From Armigeres subalbatus (taxonomy: Eukaryota; Arthropoda; Insecta; Diptera; Culicidae): a stretch of DNA of 64,000 bases. The position numbers and the translations under genes are program-made. The stretch lies in assembly GCF_024139115.2 (NCBI RefSeq), contig NW_026943130.1, positions 310,001 through 374,000 of the forward strand, in the 5' to 3' direction. Below are positions 1 through 10,857 of this stretch, one piece after another (the first letter of the stretch is position 1; the number at the start of each line of letters is the position of its first letter). The notes beneath the pieces are model-generated. The model was not told where the DNA came from, made no database searches, and was given only the letters and a program-made list of their open reading frames with translations.

Positions 1-270
1 TAAAATACGACTGACTTCAGTGGGCTTCAGTCACTTAGTGCGAATGTCGGAAGAAAGAATAGCAAAAACAATATTCAACAGAGAACCAGATAGGGGCCGG
101 CGACTTCGTGGAAGGCCACGAACACGCTGGCTGCACGCGGTGGAATCGGACCTGGAGACCCTGAACGTTCGGGGAAACTGGAGGAACATCGCCCAAGACC
201 GACGATTATGGAGCTGTACAATACACCAGGCATAGGTGTATCGACGCTGTAGCCAACCAGGTATCCAGGT
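1..270 (+). pseudogene. RTE-clade non-LTR retrotransposon, 3' end
   Basis: The plus-strand frame is open from base 2 to a stop at 235. It encodes the C-terminal tail typical of RTE-type endonuclease/reverse transcriptases, with 'RLRGRPRTRW' followed by an acidic/Trp stretch and 'AQDRRLW'. After the stop come 'GTAGCCAACCAGG' and short AGGTA/GGTAGG repeats, resembling the simple-repeat 3' end of RTE elements in mosquitoes. The reverse transcriptase core must lie left of the window. A minus-strand RTE copy starts about base 275, cut inside its own RT, so this copy probably inserted into it. Confidence is high for the clade-level tail and lower for the exact 3' boundary. Confidence 0.8.
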
Positions 271-274
271 AGGT

Positions 275-1617
275 AGGCTTCCTCCATCCTCTCAAAGTTA
301 CGTGCCATGATATCAATGTCGTCGGCGAAACCAAGTAGCTGGACGGACTTCGTAAAAATTGTACCACTCGTGTCAATCCCTGCGCTTTGTATTACTCCCT
401 CCAAAGCGATGTTGAATAGCAGACACGAAAGACCATCACCTTGCCTTAACCCTCTGCGCGTTTCGAAGGACTAGAGAATGCCTCTGAAACTCGAACTACG
501 CACATCACCCGATCCATCGTCGCCTTGATCAACCGTATCAGTTTATCCGGAAATCGGTTTTCGTGCATTAGCTGCCATAGCTGGTCCCGATCGATTGTAT
601 CATATGCGGCTTTGAAGTCGATGAATAGATGATGTTTGGGCACGTTGTATTCGCGGCACTTCTGCAATACCTGACGTATGGCGAACACCTGGTCTGTGGT
701 AGAGCGTTCACCCATAAATCCCTCCCGGTACTGCCTAACGAACTCCCTTGCAATTGGTGTTAGTCGGCGGCATAACATTTGGAAGAGTACCTTGTAGGAG
801 GCGTTCAGCAATGTGATTGCACGGTAGTTGCTACAATCCAGCTTATTGCCCTTTTTGTAGATGAAACACACGACACCTTCCATCCACTCCTGCGGCAGAA
901 CCTCTTCCTCCCAAACCTTGGTAATGACCCAGTGCAGCGCTCTAGCCAGTGCCTCACCACCGTGTTTAAACAGCTCTCCTGGTAGTTGGTCAACTCCAGG
1001 GGATTTGTTGTTTTTCAGCCGGTCGATCTCCTCCTGAATTCCCTGGAGATTCGGAGCCGGAAGTCGCATGTCCTGCGTGCGTGCTCCTAGGTTCATTACC
1101 ATACCGCCACCGTTGTCTGCCTTATCGCCATTCAGGTGTTCTTCGTAGTGCTGCCGCCACCTTTGGATCACCTCACGCTCGTTTGTAAGAAGGTTCCCGT
1201 TTATATCCTTACACATATCGGGCTGTGGCCCTTACGTGAACGGTTCAACTTCTCATAGAACTTTCGTGCGTTATTAGCTCGGTACAGTTCCTACGGCTCT
1301 TCACGGTCTCGATCTTCCTGCTGGCGCTTTTTCCTCCGAAAAAATGAGTTTTGTCTGTACCGCACCCGTTTGTATCGTGCCTCGTTCGCCCTCGTGCGGT
1401 GTTGCAGCAATCGCGCCCATGCTGCATTCTTCTCCTCAACTAACTGGTCACAATCGCCGTCATACCAGTCGTTTCTCTGATCCAAGACCACCGTGCCTAG
1501 TGCAGCGGTTGCGGTGCTCCCAATGGCGGATCGAATATCTCTCCAGAGATGCTGCGCCTAGCTGCTCTTCCGTTGGGAGTGGCACTTCAAGCTGCTGCGC
1601 GTAGTCTTGGGCTAGTC
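275..1617 (-). pseudogene. RTE-clade endonuclease/reverse transcriptase fragment
   Basis: Read on the minus strand from 1617 down, fragments cover the linker before the RT ('LAQDYAQQLEVPLP', then an Arg/Lys-rich piece with 'FFRRKKRQQEDRD') and then the RT domain (1216-446). The RT domain has 'NNKSPGVDQLP', 'IYKKGNKLDCSNYRAI' and 'FIDFKAAYDTI' (motif A with its catalytic Asp). After a frameshift near 440 the frame at 404-275 carries 'LLGFADDIDIM', the motif C FADD box. The RT thumb and tail are missing because the plus-strand RTE end abuts at about 270. The endonuclease domain is also absent; the copy is cut at about 1617. At least three frames are needed, so this is a dead copy. Confidence 0.85.
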
Positions 1618-1675
1618 GAATGCAACTTGTTGTGAGCAAATCGGTTAAGAATAAGTGCCCGAAAAACGAGTGAGT
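1615..1675 (+). mobile_element. Fragment of MITE family M1
   Basis: The stretch from 'GTCGAATGCAACTTGTTG' through 'AAATCGGTTAAG' closely matches the middle of the complete M1 element at 20616-21058 ('GTCGAATGAAACTTGTTG ... AAATCGGTTAAGG'). No terminal repeats remain. It forms the junction where the minus-strand RTE copy ends. Confidence 0.6.
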
Positions 1676-3121
1676 TTTTTTTTGTCCACAGACATACACA
1701 TTAGGGTGGCTCAAATTACTATTGGAAAAACTTTTTCCATTTTTTTTTTTGGTGAGCCGCCTTCTTATTCGGTTCAATTTAATGCCCTGATGTTGTGGAC
1801 AAAATTTCAGCCATATCGGCCAGCGTTTGGGCGGTGCTAAACTCGTTGGAAGTTTATATGCAAAAATGTATGCAGAAACATCCAAAAACAGTGAATTGCA
1901 GTTGGACGGCACAACTTACGATAAAGAGCTATGATACACAGCTCCGGTCCTCACAATTTCCAATCTCACGCTTCCACGGGTCTTCCGATGACAATCGACT
2001 GCCAGCTAAGGGTTTTGTAGTTAGCTGGTAGTACAACCTGGGCACTGTTGTCCTTCTGACATCAGCTAGAGTGAGTGGGTGCGACCAAGAGGACCATCGT
2101 CCCTAACCCCTAATCCCAAGGCGTTAAGGCTCTATAAACCGTAATCAATCCGATAATGACGATGATTTTATTCGAATCCGCACTAATACTAATAAAGTTT
2201 TGAACTAAATTCAATATTTTGAGGCTATTTACGGACTTACCCTCCATCATAATATATTCATGGCATTTCCATATAAATATTCCACTTATCAAAACTAGCA
2301 ATTACTGATGAATTACTGAAAAACGCTGAAAACTGCGTTTTTTCGAGGCCGATATTCGTATGTTTATCGAACGCATACTAACATTCGAACGTTCGGATCA
2401 AACACATACACACTCACTTGATTTTTAACTGGATCTTTTCCCATTGTCTCCTTGATTTAATCACTCCTAAAACATATTCACTTACTGAGTTTCACATTTT
2501 TCTTCAATCTTGACTACCAATTAATTCACTTCACGCCCAAAAACTGTCGAAAACTGCTTTCCAAAAATCGAAGTGAGAGACAAATTTGACGACCGTATTG
2601 TGAATGCAATAAAATGCGGAAGACTCAAATTCACTAGCGCAATAAGTGAAATGGTGAGTACAAAATCTACGCGATGCAACTTCATTCAATCCGAACAATA
2701 CAACGTATACGCCAGCCAACATGCAAACAAAGATGTGCATACACAAGAAAATAATCATCTTTTCACCGTTGCCAGATTTATTTATTGGAAAAAATCATTG
2801 CTGTTTGTCGGATTGAACAATAAAACCAAAAATAAATATTTAAATATGTTATGTAAGCTTTTATTACATTCCAAGTGGTGTATACACATTTTTAAATCGA
2901 TAAATACCCATATATTTGATACACCATGAACATGTCTAATGACATAAAATAAACAATTCGTCAAGTCTGGCAACATTATGCATCAGCTGGCATATTTTTA
3001 TCACCCCGTTTCCACCCACCCCAGATGTAAACAACATTTATTTCTCGCTGCTGCACTTTCGCGTACCAATTGCATCACTATTACAAACAAGTGATACAGT
3101 CATTAATTTTCAAAACATTGT
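1676..3121. other. AT-rich stretch without a recognisable gene
   Basis: Several poly-T runs occur near 1676-1752. 'TTAGGGTGGCTCAAATTACT' at about 1703 looks like part of a dispersed repeat, but no second copy was found here. Short open frames (for example 2573-2929) have no family signature, and their composition does not differ from the surroundings. I see no splice-bounded exon. Confidence 0.5.
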
Positions 3122-4470
3122 GATGGAGTCTTGAGCCTTAAGCGACCCGTGCCGAGGGGATGTATGGCCAGGGGTGTGAAATAATGAGCTAGGCCTTTAA
3201 CGGAGCCTGTGGGGTACCTGGGCACCCTCCACAGTAATTGTCCCTTACCGCGTCAAGCTGGGCTCTGGCGTGGAGCAGACACAAAAACGGGGGAGACAGT
3301 CCCCAGAGGATGAGCTCCCTGGGGGCCGCTCCAAAACGCGGAGGGTTACTACCCCGAACAAGGGGAGTGGGGCTGGGAAGCTGAACTCCGGCCAGGTACC
3401 TCCAAAACCGGGGGAGGAAGGACCTGGAAAGGTCCGTCCACCCAGGAAAGACGGTGGTAAGGGGTTACGGCAGGTTGAGAGCTCTCTGCCGGATCAGACC
3501 AGGGAAATAGAGGAGGATGATGCCTCCTGGACCCTGGTCAAGAATAAGAGGAAACCGAAGACGTCAAGGGCCGAAAAAAAGGCCCAGGCGAATGTGGGTA
3601 GCAAGAAGTCTAGGGTAGGCGCCAATCGCTCCAGGGGCGATGCCCTAGTCATCAAGACGGACGAGACTAAGGCCGATGACATACTCACGCGTGTGCGTGT
3701 GCGAACGCGTCCAAGACAAAAGAATTTCTCTTGCTGATATTCTGCTTTACGAGTGCTTGGACGCGCGCCGCATCGCTCGACGCGTCAGTATGTCATCGCC
3801 CTAAGTACTCGGACGTCTTGAAGGCGATGAGGAGTGACGTCAAGCTCGGTGAACTCGGCGCCGACGTACGTCGAATAAGACGTACCCGGACGGGCGAGAT
3901 GATCCTCGAGCTGAAGCGGGGCGTCTCGCAAAAGGGCGCCGCCTACAAGAAGTTGGCGGATGAAGTCCTAGGCGAGACGGTCAAGGTGAGGGCACTCACG
4001 ACGGAGGTGAATCTAAGACCTGGACAAGATAACCGAAGTCGAAGAGCTCGTCACGGCACTGTGGCGACAGTGTGAAGTGGAGACGCCCACCGCAGCCGTT
4101 CGGCTACGGAAAGGTCCGGCAGGGACGCAGGTAGCATTGGTCCGGCTATCTGCAGCGGACGTCTTCAAGGTAGTCAAGTTAGGGAGCGTCAAGGTGGGAT
4201 GGTCGGTGTGCCCTGTGGGCATATACGAGCAACCCGAAGTTTGCTTCAAGTGCCTGGAACCGGGGCACAAGCAATGGGGCTGCAAAGGCCCTGACAGAAG
4301 CAAGTTCGGCCGACACTTCGGATTGGAGGGACATAAGGCACAATGCTGCACGAACCCTCCCAATTGTTTGATTTGTTCCAGCAAAGCTGTGGACAGCAAG
4401 CACCCCATGGGGGGTTTGGAGTGCCCGGCGTTTAAGCGTGCTGCAAAATCACAGTGCAGGTAACGCAGCT
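3122..4470 (+). pseudogene. R1-clade non-LTR retrotransposon: 5' UTR and ORF1 (gag-like)
   Basis: ORF1 of R1-type retrotransposons encodes an RNA-binding gag-like protein with zinc knuckles. Here 3270-4463 encodes it in three pieces: a basic Lys/Arg/Pro-rich N terminus (3270-3680), a middle segment with 'YSDVLKAMRSD' and 'TGEMILELKRG' (3800-4020), and a C-terminal part after a frameshift near 4015. The C-terminal part has the CCHC knuckle 'CFKCLEPGHKQWGC'. The second knuckle has lost its first two Cys ('KFGRHFGLEGHKAQCC') and the third is 'CLICSSKAVDSKHPMGG'. The overlapping ORF2 start (GTG then 'QVTQL' at 4454) survives for only about six codons before unrelated sequence. The 5' UTR lies upstream of 3270. 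Keeping the 5' half and losing the 3' half is unusual for a LINE, so a later deletion or insertion is likely. Confidence 0.82.
3671..3800. repeat. 130-bp imperfect palindrome inside R1 ORF1
   Basis: Arms of about 45 bp (3671-3715 and 3756-3800) are imperfect reverse complements. The left arm begins GGCCGATGACATACTC and the right arm ends AGTATGTCATCGCC; both contain ACGCG and CTTGG/CCAAG. They are separated by a 40-bp spacer. The palindrome sits exactly where the ORF1 frame breaks, between the residues 'TDETK' and 'YSDVLKAM'. It looks like a small foldback insertion or an inverted duplication of ORF1 sequence. Confidence 0.7.
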
Positions 4471-4589
4471 GGCTTGCTCGGCCTCGCCCGATTGTTTGGT
4501 GTGCACAGGTTTAGAGGAAACGGCGTGGAAACGAACGTGTTGTTCGTGTGCCCACGTTTTCTCACAATGCGTTGCCACATGTGGTCTGG

Positions 4590-4722
4590 ACATTACCCCG
4601 ACAAATAGATTTTATAGCTTGATAGTAAAGGTGGTTATCGACTGTAATTGCCCCGGAGTACTGTTTATCAGCTATGCAGTCAGATGATCAGCTAAAACGC
4701 TATATTAATTTTGATCCGACGT
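4590..4722 (+). repeat. Dispersed TE-derived segment, copy 1
   Basis: This segment matches the reverse complement of 38040-38170. Shared landmarks are TTTTATAGC, TTATCGACTGTAA, TGTTTATC and GCTATGCAGTC, then CAGCTAAAACGCT. One frame reads 'YSLIVKVVIDCNCPGVLFIS' here and 'YSLMVEVIIDCNYLGVLFIG' in the other copy, both followed by 'YAV' and a stop. The second copy is inside the 37796-40999 transposon, so this one is probably a fragment of the same family. Confidence 0.6.
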
Positions 4723-6441
4723 TTCAGTACCTTTAGATCGAGAAATGTTGAGATATCTCAATGATTTTTTTTTTATTAATTTTGACGTATTATTATTACG
4801 TACCTAGTGTACGTATGTAATTTTCAAAAAATCACCAAAGGACCCTTGACCCTTACGAAACAATAAAAATGCATCGAAGGAGGCCTTGTGGCTTCACACT
4901 ATAAATTACGGAAATCATTGGACTAATACTAAACAGGGGAACAAAAAAAAACTCCAACATTTTGCGCATCCCAAGTAACGCTCACCGATCTCAAACATTT
5001 AGCACTTATTTGATTAGCAATGATTAGCGACAGTTAAACCTTTTGCACTCGCTTCACCTCCCAATCGCAATCGTGTCCAGCAGATGTTCTTCGTTTGCTT
5101 ACGAACCTGCAAGCAAGCTTGGCCCAAGACAATGAATAGCGTTCATTTATCGTGATTCCCTTAGTTTGACATGATTGGAGAAGCAACTCACTTTTTGTTC
5201 GATGATGCAAATCAAATCCCGTTGCTGATCGCCGTTTCGCCGAGATCGCTAGGCTAGGCTATAGAGCTAGACCCAATATGGATTGTAAATCGTGCGAATA
5301 GTTTATGTCTGACATCATTTCAGTATATCAGTCGTTGCCGCTGCTGGCTGTGTGTTCAGCACTGACGCCGTAATAGCCTTCACTCTAACCGCCATCCAAT
5401 CGGTACTAAATAGTTTACATTTCTCAACGCTTACTGTGTTTGTCGAGGATCATTTTTATCAGACATTCCGCTGTCGTGCAGCGCAGTAATTGCGATCGTG
5501 GAGAGAGTGTTGACCATGAGGAGCGCAGTATTATTATCTAGCTTCTTACTTCCGTGCTGAACGTGTCTAGCACTATTCTATGACAACGATGGCGAACGAC
5601 GACGACGACGACCACGTTGGTCAACAAAAGCATTTTATCAAAACAATCAACAACCAGTGACTCCTCCGCTCATTGCCATCGCGGGGCCTACACGGAACTA
5701 CGAAGCAACCCATTCTTGAATTTATTTCATTCAAGTTATAGGAACTTTTGCTCATTTTTACTATTCGTCGCTCCCCTAATTTGAGTTCTTTTTTAAATAA
5801 TCTCCCTTTTTGGGTCAATGCAGCTCATTATTTTGACAAAAACAAAATCTCACTATTGGATCAGAAGCTCATGCTATTTATAGAAACTCCTAACCGACTT
5901 CTAGGTCCTTTATTTTTTCTGTGTAAGGCGGCAGATATGGGTGCCGCCATCAGCTTGTTTTCTATGCCTCAAGGTTAGAACGCCGGGGATTAGTCATTGG
6001 TCAGCGGTAAACGATCGCGGGTTGGAAGCGCACCTTTTGCGCAAACGAACTGAATGTTAGCCCGAATTAAAATTCATACTCACAAGTCACAAGCTTGAGC
6101 TTTGAAATTTGTATCAGTATGCTATAAAGAAATTTGACATGAAAGCTGTTAATTATACAATCAACACGAATGGTATTCCCGGCAGGGTCCTTTTCCAGAA
6201 AAAGGCTCAAAAATCAAACTCTTGTTGAGAAAAAGGAAAAGTGATTCGATTTATTTTCTTTAATAATATATTTATACTCGGGTCAGGATATCTGAGTGGG
6301 TGGATGCAAAACAACTTGAACTTCTAAATACAAATAAATCAGCATCATACTGGTGGATCGAAATGTTTTGCGTGGGTTTCAAATGCGGTCTGAGCTCTGC
6401 AATTGGACTCCGTTGAGAGGATTGGACATGCAAGAAAAATC
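4723..6441. other. Non-coding stretch, no feature assigned
   Basis: The composition is mixed and there is a short GAC-triplet run at about 5597-5613. A 14-codon frame beginning MRSAVLLSSFLLPC (5516-5560) is hydrophobic like a signal peptide, but it stops at once and has no convincing splice donor. No transposon or host motif could be recognised. Confidence 0.4.
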
Positions 6442-6478
6442 CCAGATTAATGCACCCAGTGGTGATGGTGCGTTTAAA
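6442..6478 (+). mobile_element. Diverged 5' end of MITE family M1
   Basis: CCAGATTAATGCACCCAGTG, continuing into GTGATGGTGC, matches the left end of the complete M1 element at 20616 (CCAGATTAATCCACCTAGCG). The remainder is too diverged to follow. Confidence 0.45.
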
Positions 6479-6754
6479 GGTTATGAAAAAAGCTCATAAG
6501 AAAGGTATAATTTGCTTTTAAGAGAGATAGGTCCCTTTGTTCTTGAATGATTTACATGATTGGCAATATATATTATATATTATCACTTTTTATAATTTTT
6601 TTTTGTTCACCCATAGGACATTTTTGTTTCAGCAATAGCTCCGGAACGCAATAGCTGAATGATTAAGGCTCAATGCCCACGTAGCGTCTTTTCAACGCTG
6701 CGTGCACATGGCGTCGAAAAGACGCAGGTGTGCACCGGAAAAAGCGTGCACGTG

Positions 6755-8090
6755 CAAGTCCGGGAGAATTCCGAGAGGAAATTCGGAGGTATTCCGAGGA
6801 GAATCTCGGGGAGATTCCGACGGTAATCTTGGAAGCATTCGAATGGGAATACCGGGAGAATTCCAAGGAGAATATCGAAGCAAATATTGAAGGAAGTTTG
6901 AAAAGAATTTCGAGAGGAATCCTTAGTAAATTGGGTCAAGAATCTCAATTAGAATGCCAGAAGAATTCCGAGAGAATTCTGAGCGGCATCCCAGGTAAAT
7001 TCCGAGCGGAATTCCGCGGGAATTCCGAGAGGAATCTCTGGAATATTCCGAGGGGAACACAGATAGAGAGTTCGGCGAGGTATCGCGGGAAAACGGCATC
7101 TCGGGGATATTTCAAGGGTAATATCGAAAATATTTCGAGGTGAATCCCTAGGTTACTACGAGGAGAATCTCGAGAGAATTCAGAAGTGAATCCTAGGGGA
7201 ATTCCAAAGGAATCCCGGTAGAATTCAGAGGAGAATCTTAGGAGAATTACGAAGAAAACCTTAAGGGACATCCCTGGGAAATTCCGAGTGGAATCTAGGG
7301 AAGATTTCGAGTGGAATCTAGGGAAGATTCCGAGGGTAATCCCGGAAGAACTTCGAGTGGAATCTTGGTGGAATTCCAAAAGGAATACAGGTACCCGGTA
7401 TTCCGAGAGGATTCCTGCAGAGAACCAAGTGGAATCCGATGACAAATCCGACGGGATTCCGAGTGGAGCTCGAGAGTTTTACTATTTCGAGTGGAATCCG
7501 GGAGGATTCCGGGTGGAATCCGAGGGGACCCGAGTGAAATCCGAGGGTGTTCTGACTGGAATCCGAGAGGACTCCGAGTGGCATTCGAGAGGATTCTGAG
7601 TGGAATCATAGGAGATTCCGAGTGGACTCCAAGGGGATTACTAGTGGAATCCGAGGGGATTTCGAGTGAAATCAGAGTAGATTCCGAGTAGAATCCGAGG
7701 GGATGTGAATCCGAGTGGAATTCGTGGGGTATCCAAGTGGAATCAGAGGGGATTCCGAGTGGAATCAGAAGAGATTCCGTGTGGAATTTGAGATGATTTC
7801 GAGTAGGAATCCGTGGGGATGTGAATCCTAGTGGAATTAGAGGAGATTTCGATGTGAATCCTAGTGGAATCCGATAATAATCTGAGTGGAGTCCGAGTGC
7901 AATTCGAAAGGATTCCGAGTGGAATCCAAGTGGATTCTTAGTGGAATCCGAGGGGATTTCGAGTAAAATCAGAGGGGATTCCGAGTGGAATCAGAAGGGA
8001 TTCCGAGTGAAATCTGAGGGGATTTCGAGTAGGAATCCGAAGGGATCTGAATCCAAGTGAAATTCGAGAGTATTCCGAGTGGAATAAAAA
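6755..8090. repeat. Minisatellite S1, first block
   Basis: This is a degenerate tandem array with a unit of about 22 bp, consensus GATTCCGAGTGGAATCCGAG plus GG, built from two related 11-mers. The left 700 bp is more diverged (GAATTCCGAGAGGAA-like) and the array becomes more regular after about 7480. Each unit contains the inverted repeat GATTCC-GAGT-GGAATC. All reading frames through the array are by-products of the repeat. Confidence 0.95.
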
Positions 8091-8094
8091 TTTG

Positions 8095-8334
8095 CACACT
8101 GAGTCTTTATTTCTGCAGCTCGGCAAAATCCGCAAAACCGTGCGCCAGCAAAATGAAAAACTGATATTCCGGTAAAAATATGTTTGTTATCTGATTTTCG
8201 GCAAATTATTTGCTAATTTCCAGCAATTTTGACAGAAATCTCGGCAAAAATCATGTTTGCTGGGGCACGGCTGTGCGAATCTCGGTAAAAGTTGACCATT
8301 TTGCTGAGATCCCGGTAAAACAATTAAGTTTGTG
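8095..8334. mobile_element. Small MITE-like insertion in S1
   Basis: A 240-bp block interrupts S1 with unrelated sequence rich in CGGCAAAA and CGGTAAAA motifs. Its ends are weak inverted repeats: CACACTGAGTCTTTATTT on the left, and on the right AATTAAGTTTGTG, whose complement is CACAAACTTAATT. It probably inserted after the array formed. The family is not identified. Confidence 0.5.
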
Positions 8335-9241
8335 GGTGGAATCCGAGGGGAGTCCGAGTGCAATTCGAAGGGATTCCGAGTGGAATCCAAGGGGACTCCT
8401 AGTGGAATCCGAGGGGATTTCGAGTAAAATCAGAGGAGATTCCTAGTGGAATCAGAAGGGATTCAGGTGAAATATGAGGAGATTCCGATATGAAACCTAG
8501 TGGAATCCGATAATAATCAGAGTGGAATCCGAGGAATTCCGAGTGGAATTCGAGTGGAATCTGAGTGACATCCGAGAAGATTCCGAGTGGAATTCGAAGG
8601 GATTCCGAGTGGAATCCAAGGGGAATCCTAATGAAATCCGAGGGGATTTTGAGTAGAATCAAAGGCGATTCTGAATTAAATTCGAGGGGATGCGAATCTT
8701 AGTGAAATTCGAGGAGATTCCGAGTGGAATTCGTGGGGATTCCGAGTGGAATCCGAGCACATTTCGAGTATAATTCGAACGCATTCCAAGAGGAACCAGA
8801 GAAGATTCCGAGTGGAATCCAACGAAATGCGAATCCTAGTTGAATTCGAGGAGATTCCGAGTGGAATCAGAGGGGACTCCGATGTGAATCCGAGGGGATT
8901 TCGAATGGATTCCGAGTGTAATCAGAAAGGAATTTCGAGTGGAATTAGAGGAGATTCCGAGTGGAATCCAAGGAAACTCCGATTGGAATCAAAGGTGACT
9001 CCGAGTGGTATCTGTGGGAATTTCGAGTGGAATCAGAGGGGATTCCGAGTGAAAAACGAGAAGATTCTGAGTGGAATCCGACGGGATTCCGACTGAAATC
9101 CGAGGGTATTCGAGTGGAATCCGAGCGGATTTCGAGTAGAAATCCGAGGGAATGTGAATCCGATTGGAATTCGATGGGATTTCGAGTGGATTCCGAGGGA
9201 ACTCCGATTGGAATCAGAGGTTATTCCGAGTGGAATCCGTG
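8335..9241. repeat. Minisatellite S1, second block
   Basis: The same 22-bp unit and orientation as 6755-8090 resume here. The array runs up to the left terminus of the foldback transposon at 9242 and continues beyond its right terminus at 12514. Confidence 0.95.
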
Positions 9242-10285
9242 CACCCAACCGGCGGTTGTTAGATTTTCTAACAATTCTGTATAACAATCTACCAAAACCT
9301 GTATAAGAACTGGGCCTATGCGAAATTGTTTGATTCTTATACAAAAAGTGTAAGAAAAGCTTACAAAATTATTAGATTTTTATACAATACTAGTCGACCC
9401 TGCAGACGTTGTTCTGCAAAGTAGGCAAAAATGCGCGCTCAGAACTGCCCATGCTTAATTTCCATACGATTCAGAATTTCAGTTTTCCACGATTTACTCA
9501 ACTTTATTCGTGATTTTCGTATAAATAAATACCATATTAACTCGTCGGAAATGATAACAAACATATTTGCTGAAGAAATGAAGAAAATCCATCTAGCCGT
9601 TTTCGAGTTATGCGGATACGAACACAGACCATTTCATTTTTATTATATAGATTTGTATTTCGCATATGCCCAGTTCTTATACAGGTTTTGGTAGATTCTT
9701 GACGAATTTCGCGCCAACCCTTCTATGGGGCTGGCAGCACCATTTCAGAATCGAATGAAACTTGGTGGGCATAAAGATATGGTATTTCTAAGCCACTCTG
9801 CATACTTAGTTTTCAAAATTGTCAAGAGTAACATTTAATGAGGGCCTAATTTTTTTCATGGATTTTTTATAAGTCGATATAACTCTAAAATGACAAGACC
9901 TACAAAAAGTGTTGTATGGCGGACTGTCGTGAAATTCCCAAGTTTTTGGAAAAATATCCAAAAATAAAATACCGATTGCTACACTGAAAAAATTAGTTTT
10001 AAAAATTAAAACCGATATTACAAAAAAACCTCATCTCAGAAATCGATGAAATTTTTTCTGCAGATAGGTATTTTAATTATCTAACTTTTCTGGGAATAAT
10101 GTTCCTGTGACATATTTAAGGAAAAAAAGTTTTTCTAACAAAAACTTTTTTCATGTTCATATTGAGTGAAAATTTATCAGCGTGTTTTATGCCTACAGCG
10201 CCAGTTATAGGTTCAGCAGCCTATCATCAACCAACGACACATTTTGGACGTATAAAAACTTGTTTGGAAGCAGTTTAGCATAATC
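9242..10285. repeat. Left inverted arm of foldback transposon
   Basis: Sequence such as GAATTTCGCGCCAACC, GTGTTGTATGGCGGACTGTC, and GCAGCCTATCATCAACC is found as its reverse complement in the right arm. The arm is interrupted by a MITE at 9286-9697. Confidence 0.85.
9286..9697. mobile_element. 412-bp MITE nested in the left arm
   Basis: The element begins AATCTACCAAAACCTGTATA and ends with the exact reverse complement. The match extends to about 40 bp with one mismatch. The opposite arm of the host element serves as an empty site: there the sequence reads straight from GTATA into GACGAATTTCGCG. The inserted DNA therefore spans about 9284-9700, including a few extra bases on each side. No coding capacity is seen. 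Confidence 0.85.
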
Positions 10286-10857
10286 AAACATAATTGTGGA
10301 CCACCCTTTGACAAGGGTTTATGTTTAATTTGATTTTTGTATCGAAGTAACTTAAAACAATTACAAACAAATAATTACTTTGAAAAAAACGGGCTATGTT
10401 GTCGAAACGAAACTTAAGTAATATTTAATTGTAATAGTGGAAAAGAAGATGTTGTTTTTCAGCAAAGGCTAACCACTGAACGGTGTAATTTAGAAACCGT
10501 TATAAAGCCTGTAGATGATTTGGTATCGTATTTTATTGAAAAAATTGATAAAATTAGAACTTATGACATTATTTGCAAACAGCAATACACTTGTGCTGTT
10601 AGATCACTCTGAAAATTATTCATTTATTATCCACAATGCTGCTCAAGGTTGGAATAATTCCCAGGCAACAATACATCCATTTGAAGTTTACTTTAAAAGA
10701 AACGGTTAATTAGAAAACGTTAGCTTTATTAATCAGAAGTAATGACACATGACACAAAAGATGATCACTTATTCATTTCAAAATTAATTGTCTTTTTGAA
10801 ACAGTCGATCGATTTTACAAAAATTACTTTTGTGTCTGGGTGAGCTGCAGCACATTA

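Noticed and set aside
1..1617. Twin-priming inversion of one RTE element.
   Set aside because: Twin priming leaves the inverted 5' part upstream of the 3' part. Here the minus-strand copy lies downstream of the plus-strand 3' end, so nested insertion fits better.
5516..5560. Signal-peptide-like mini-ORF MRSAVLLSSFLLPC.
   Set aside because: It stops after 14 codons and no good donor follows, so it cannot be supported as a first exon.
7288..9284. Several open frames of 60-116 codons (for example 7288-7599, 8746-9096).
   Set aside because: They lie wholly in minisatellite S1 and repeat the 22-bp unit; frames on both strands are equally open.
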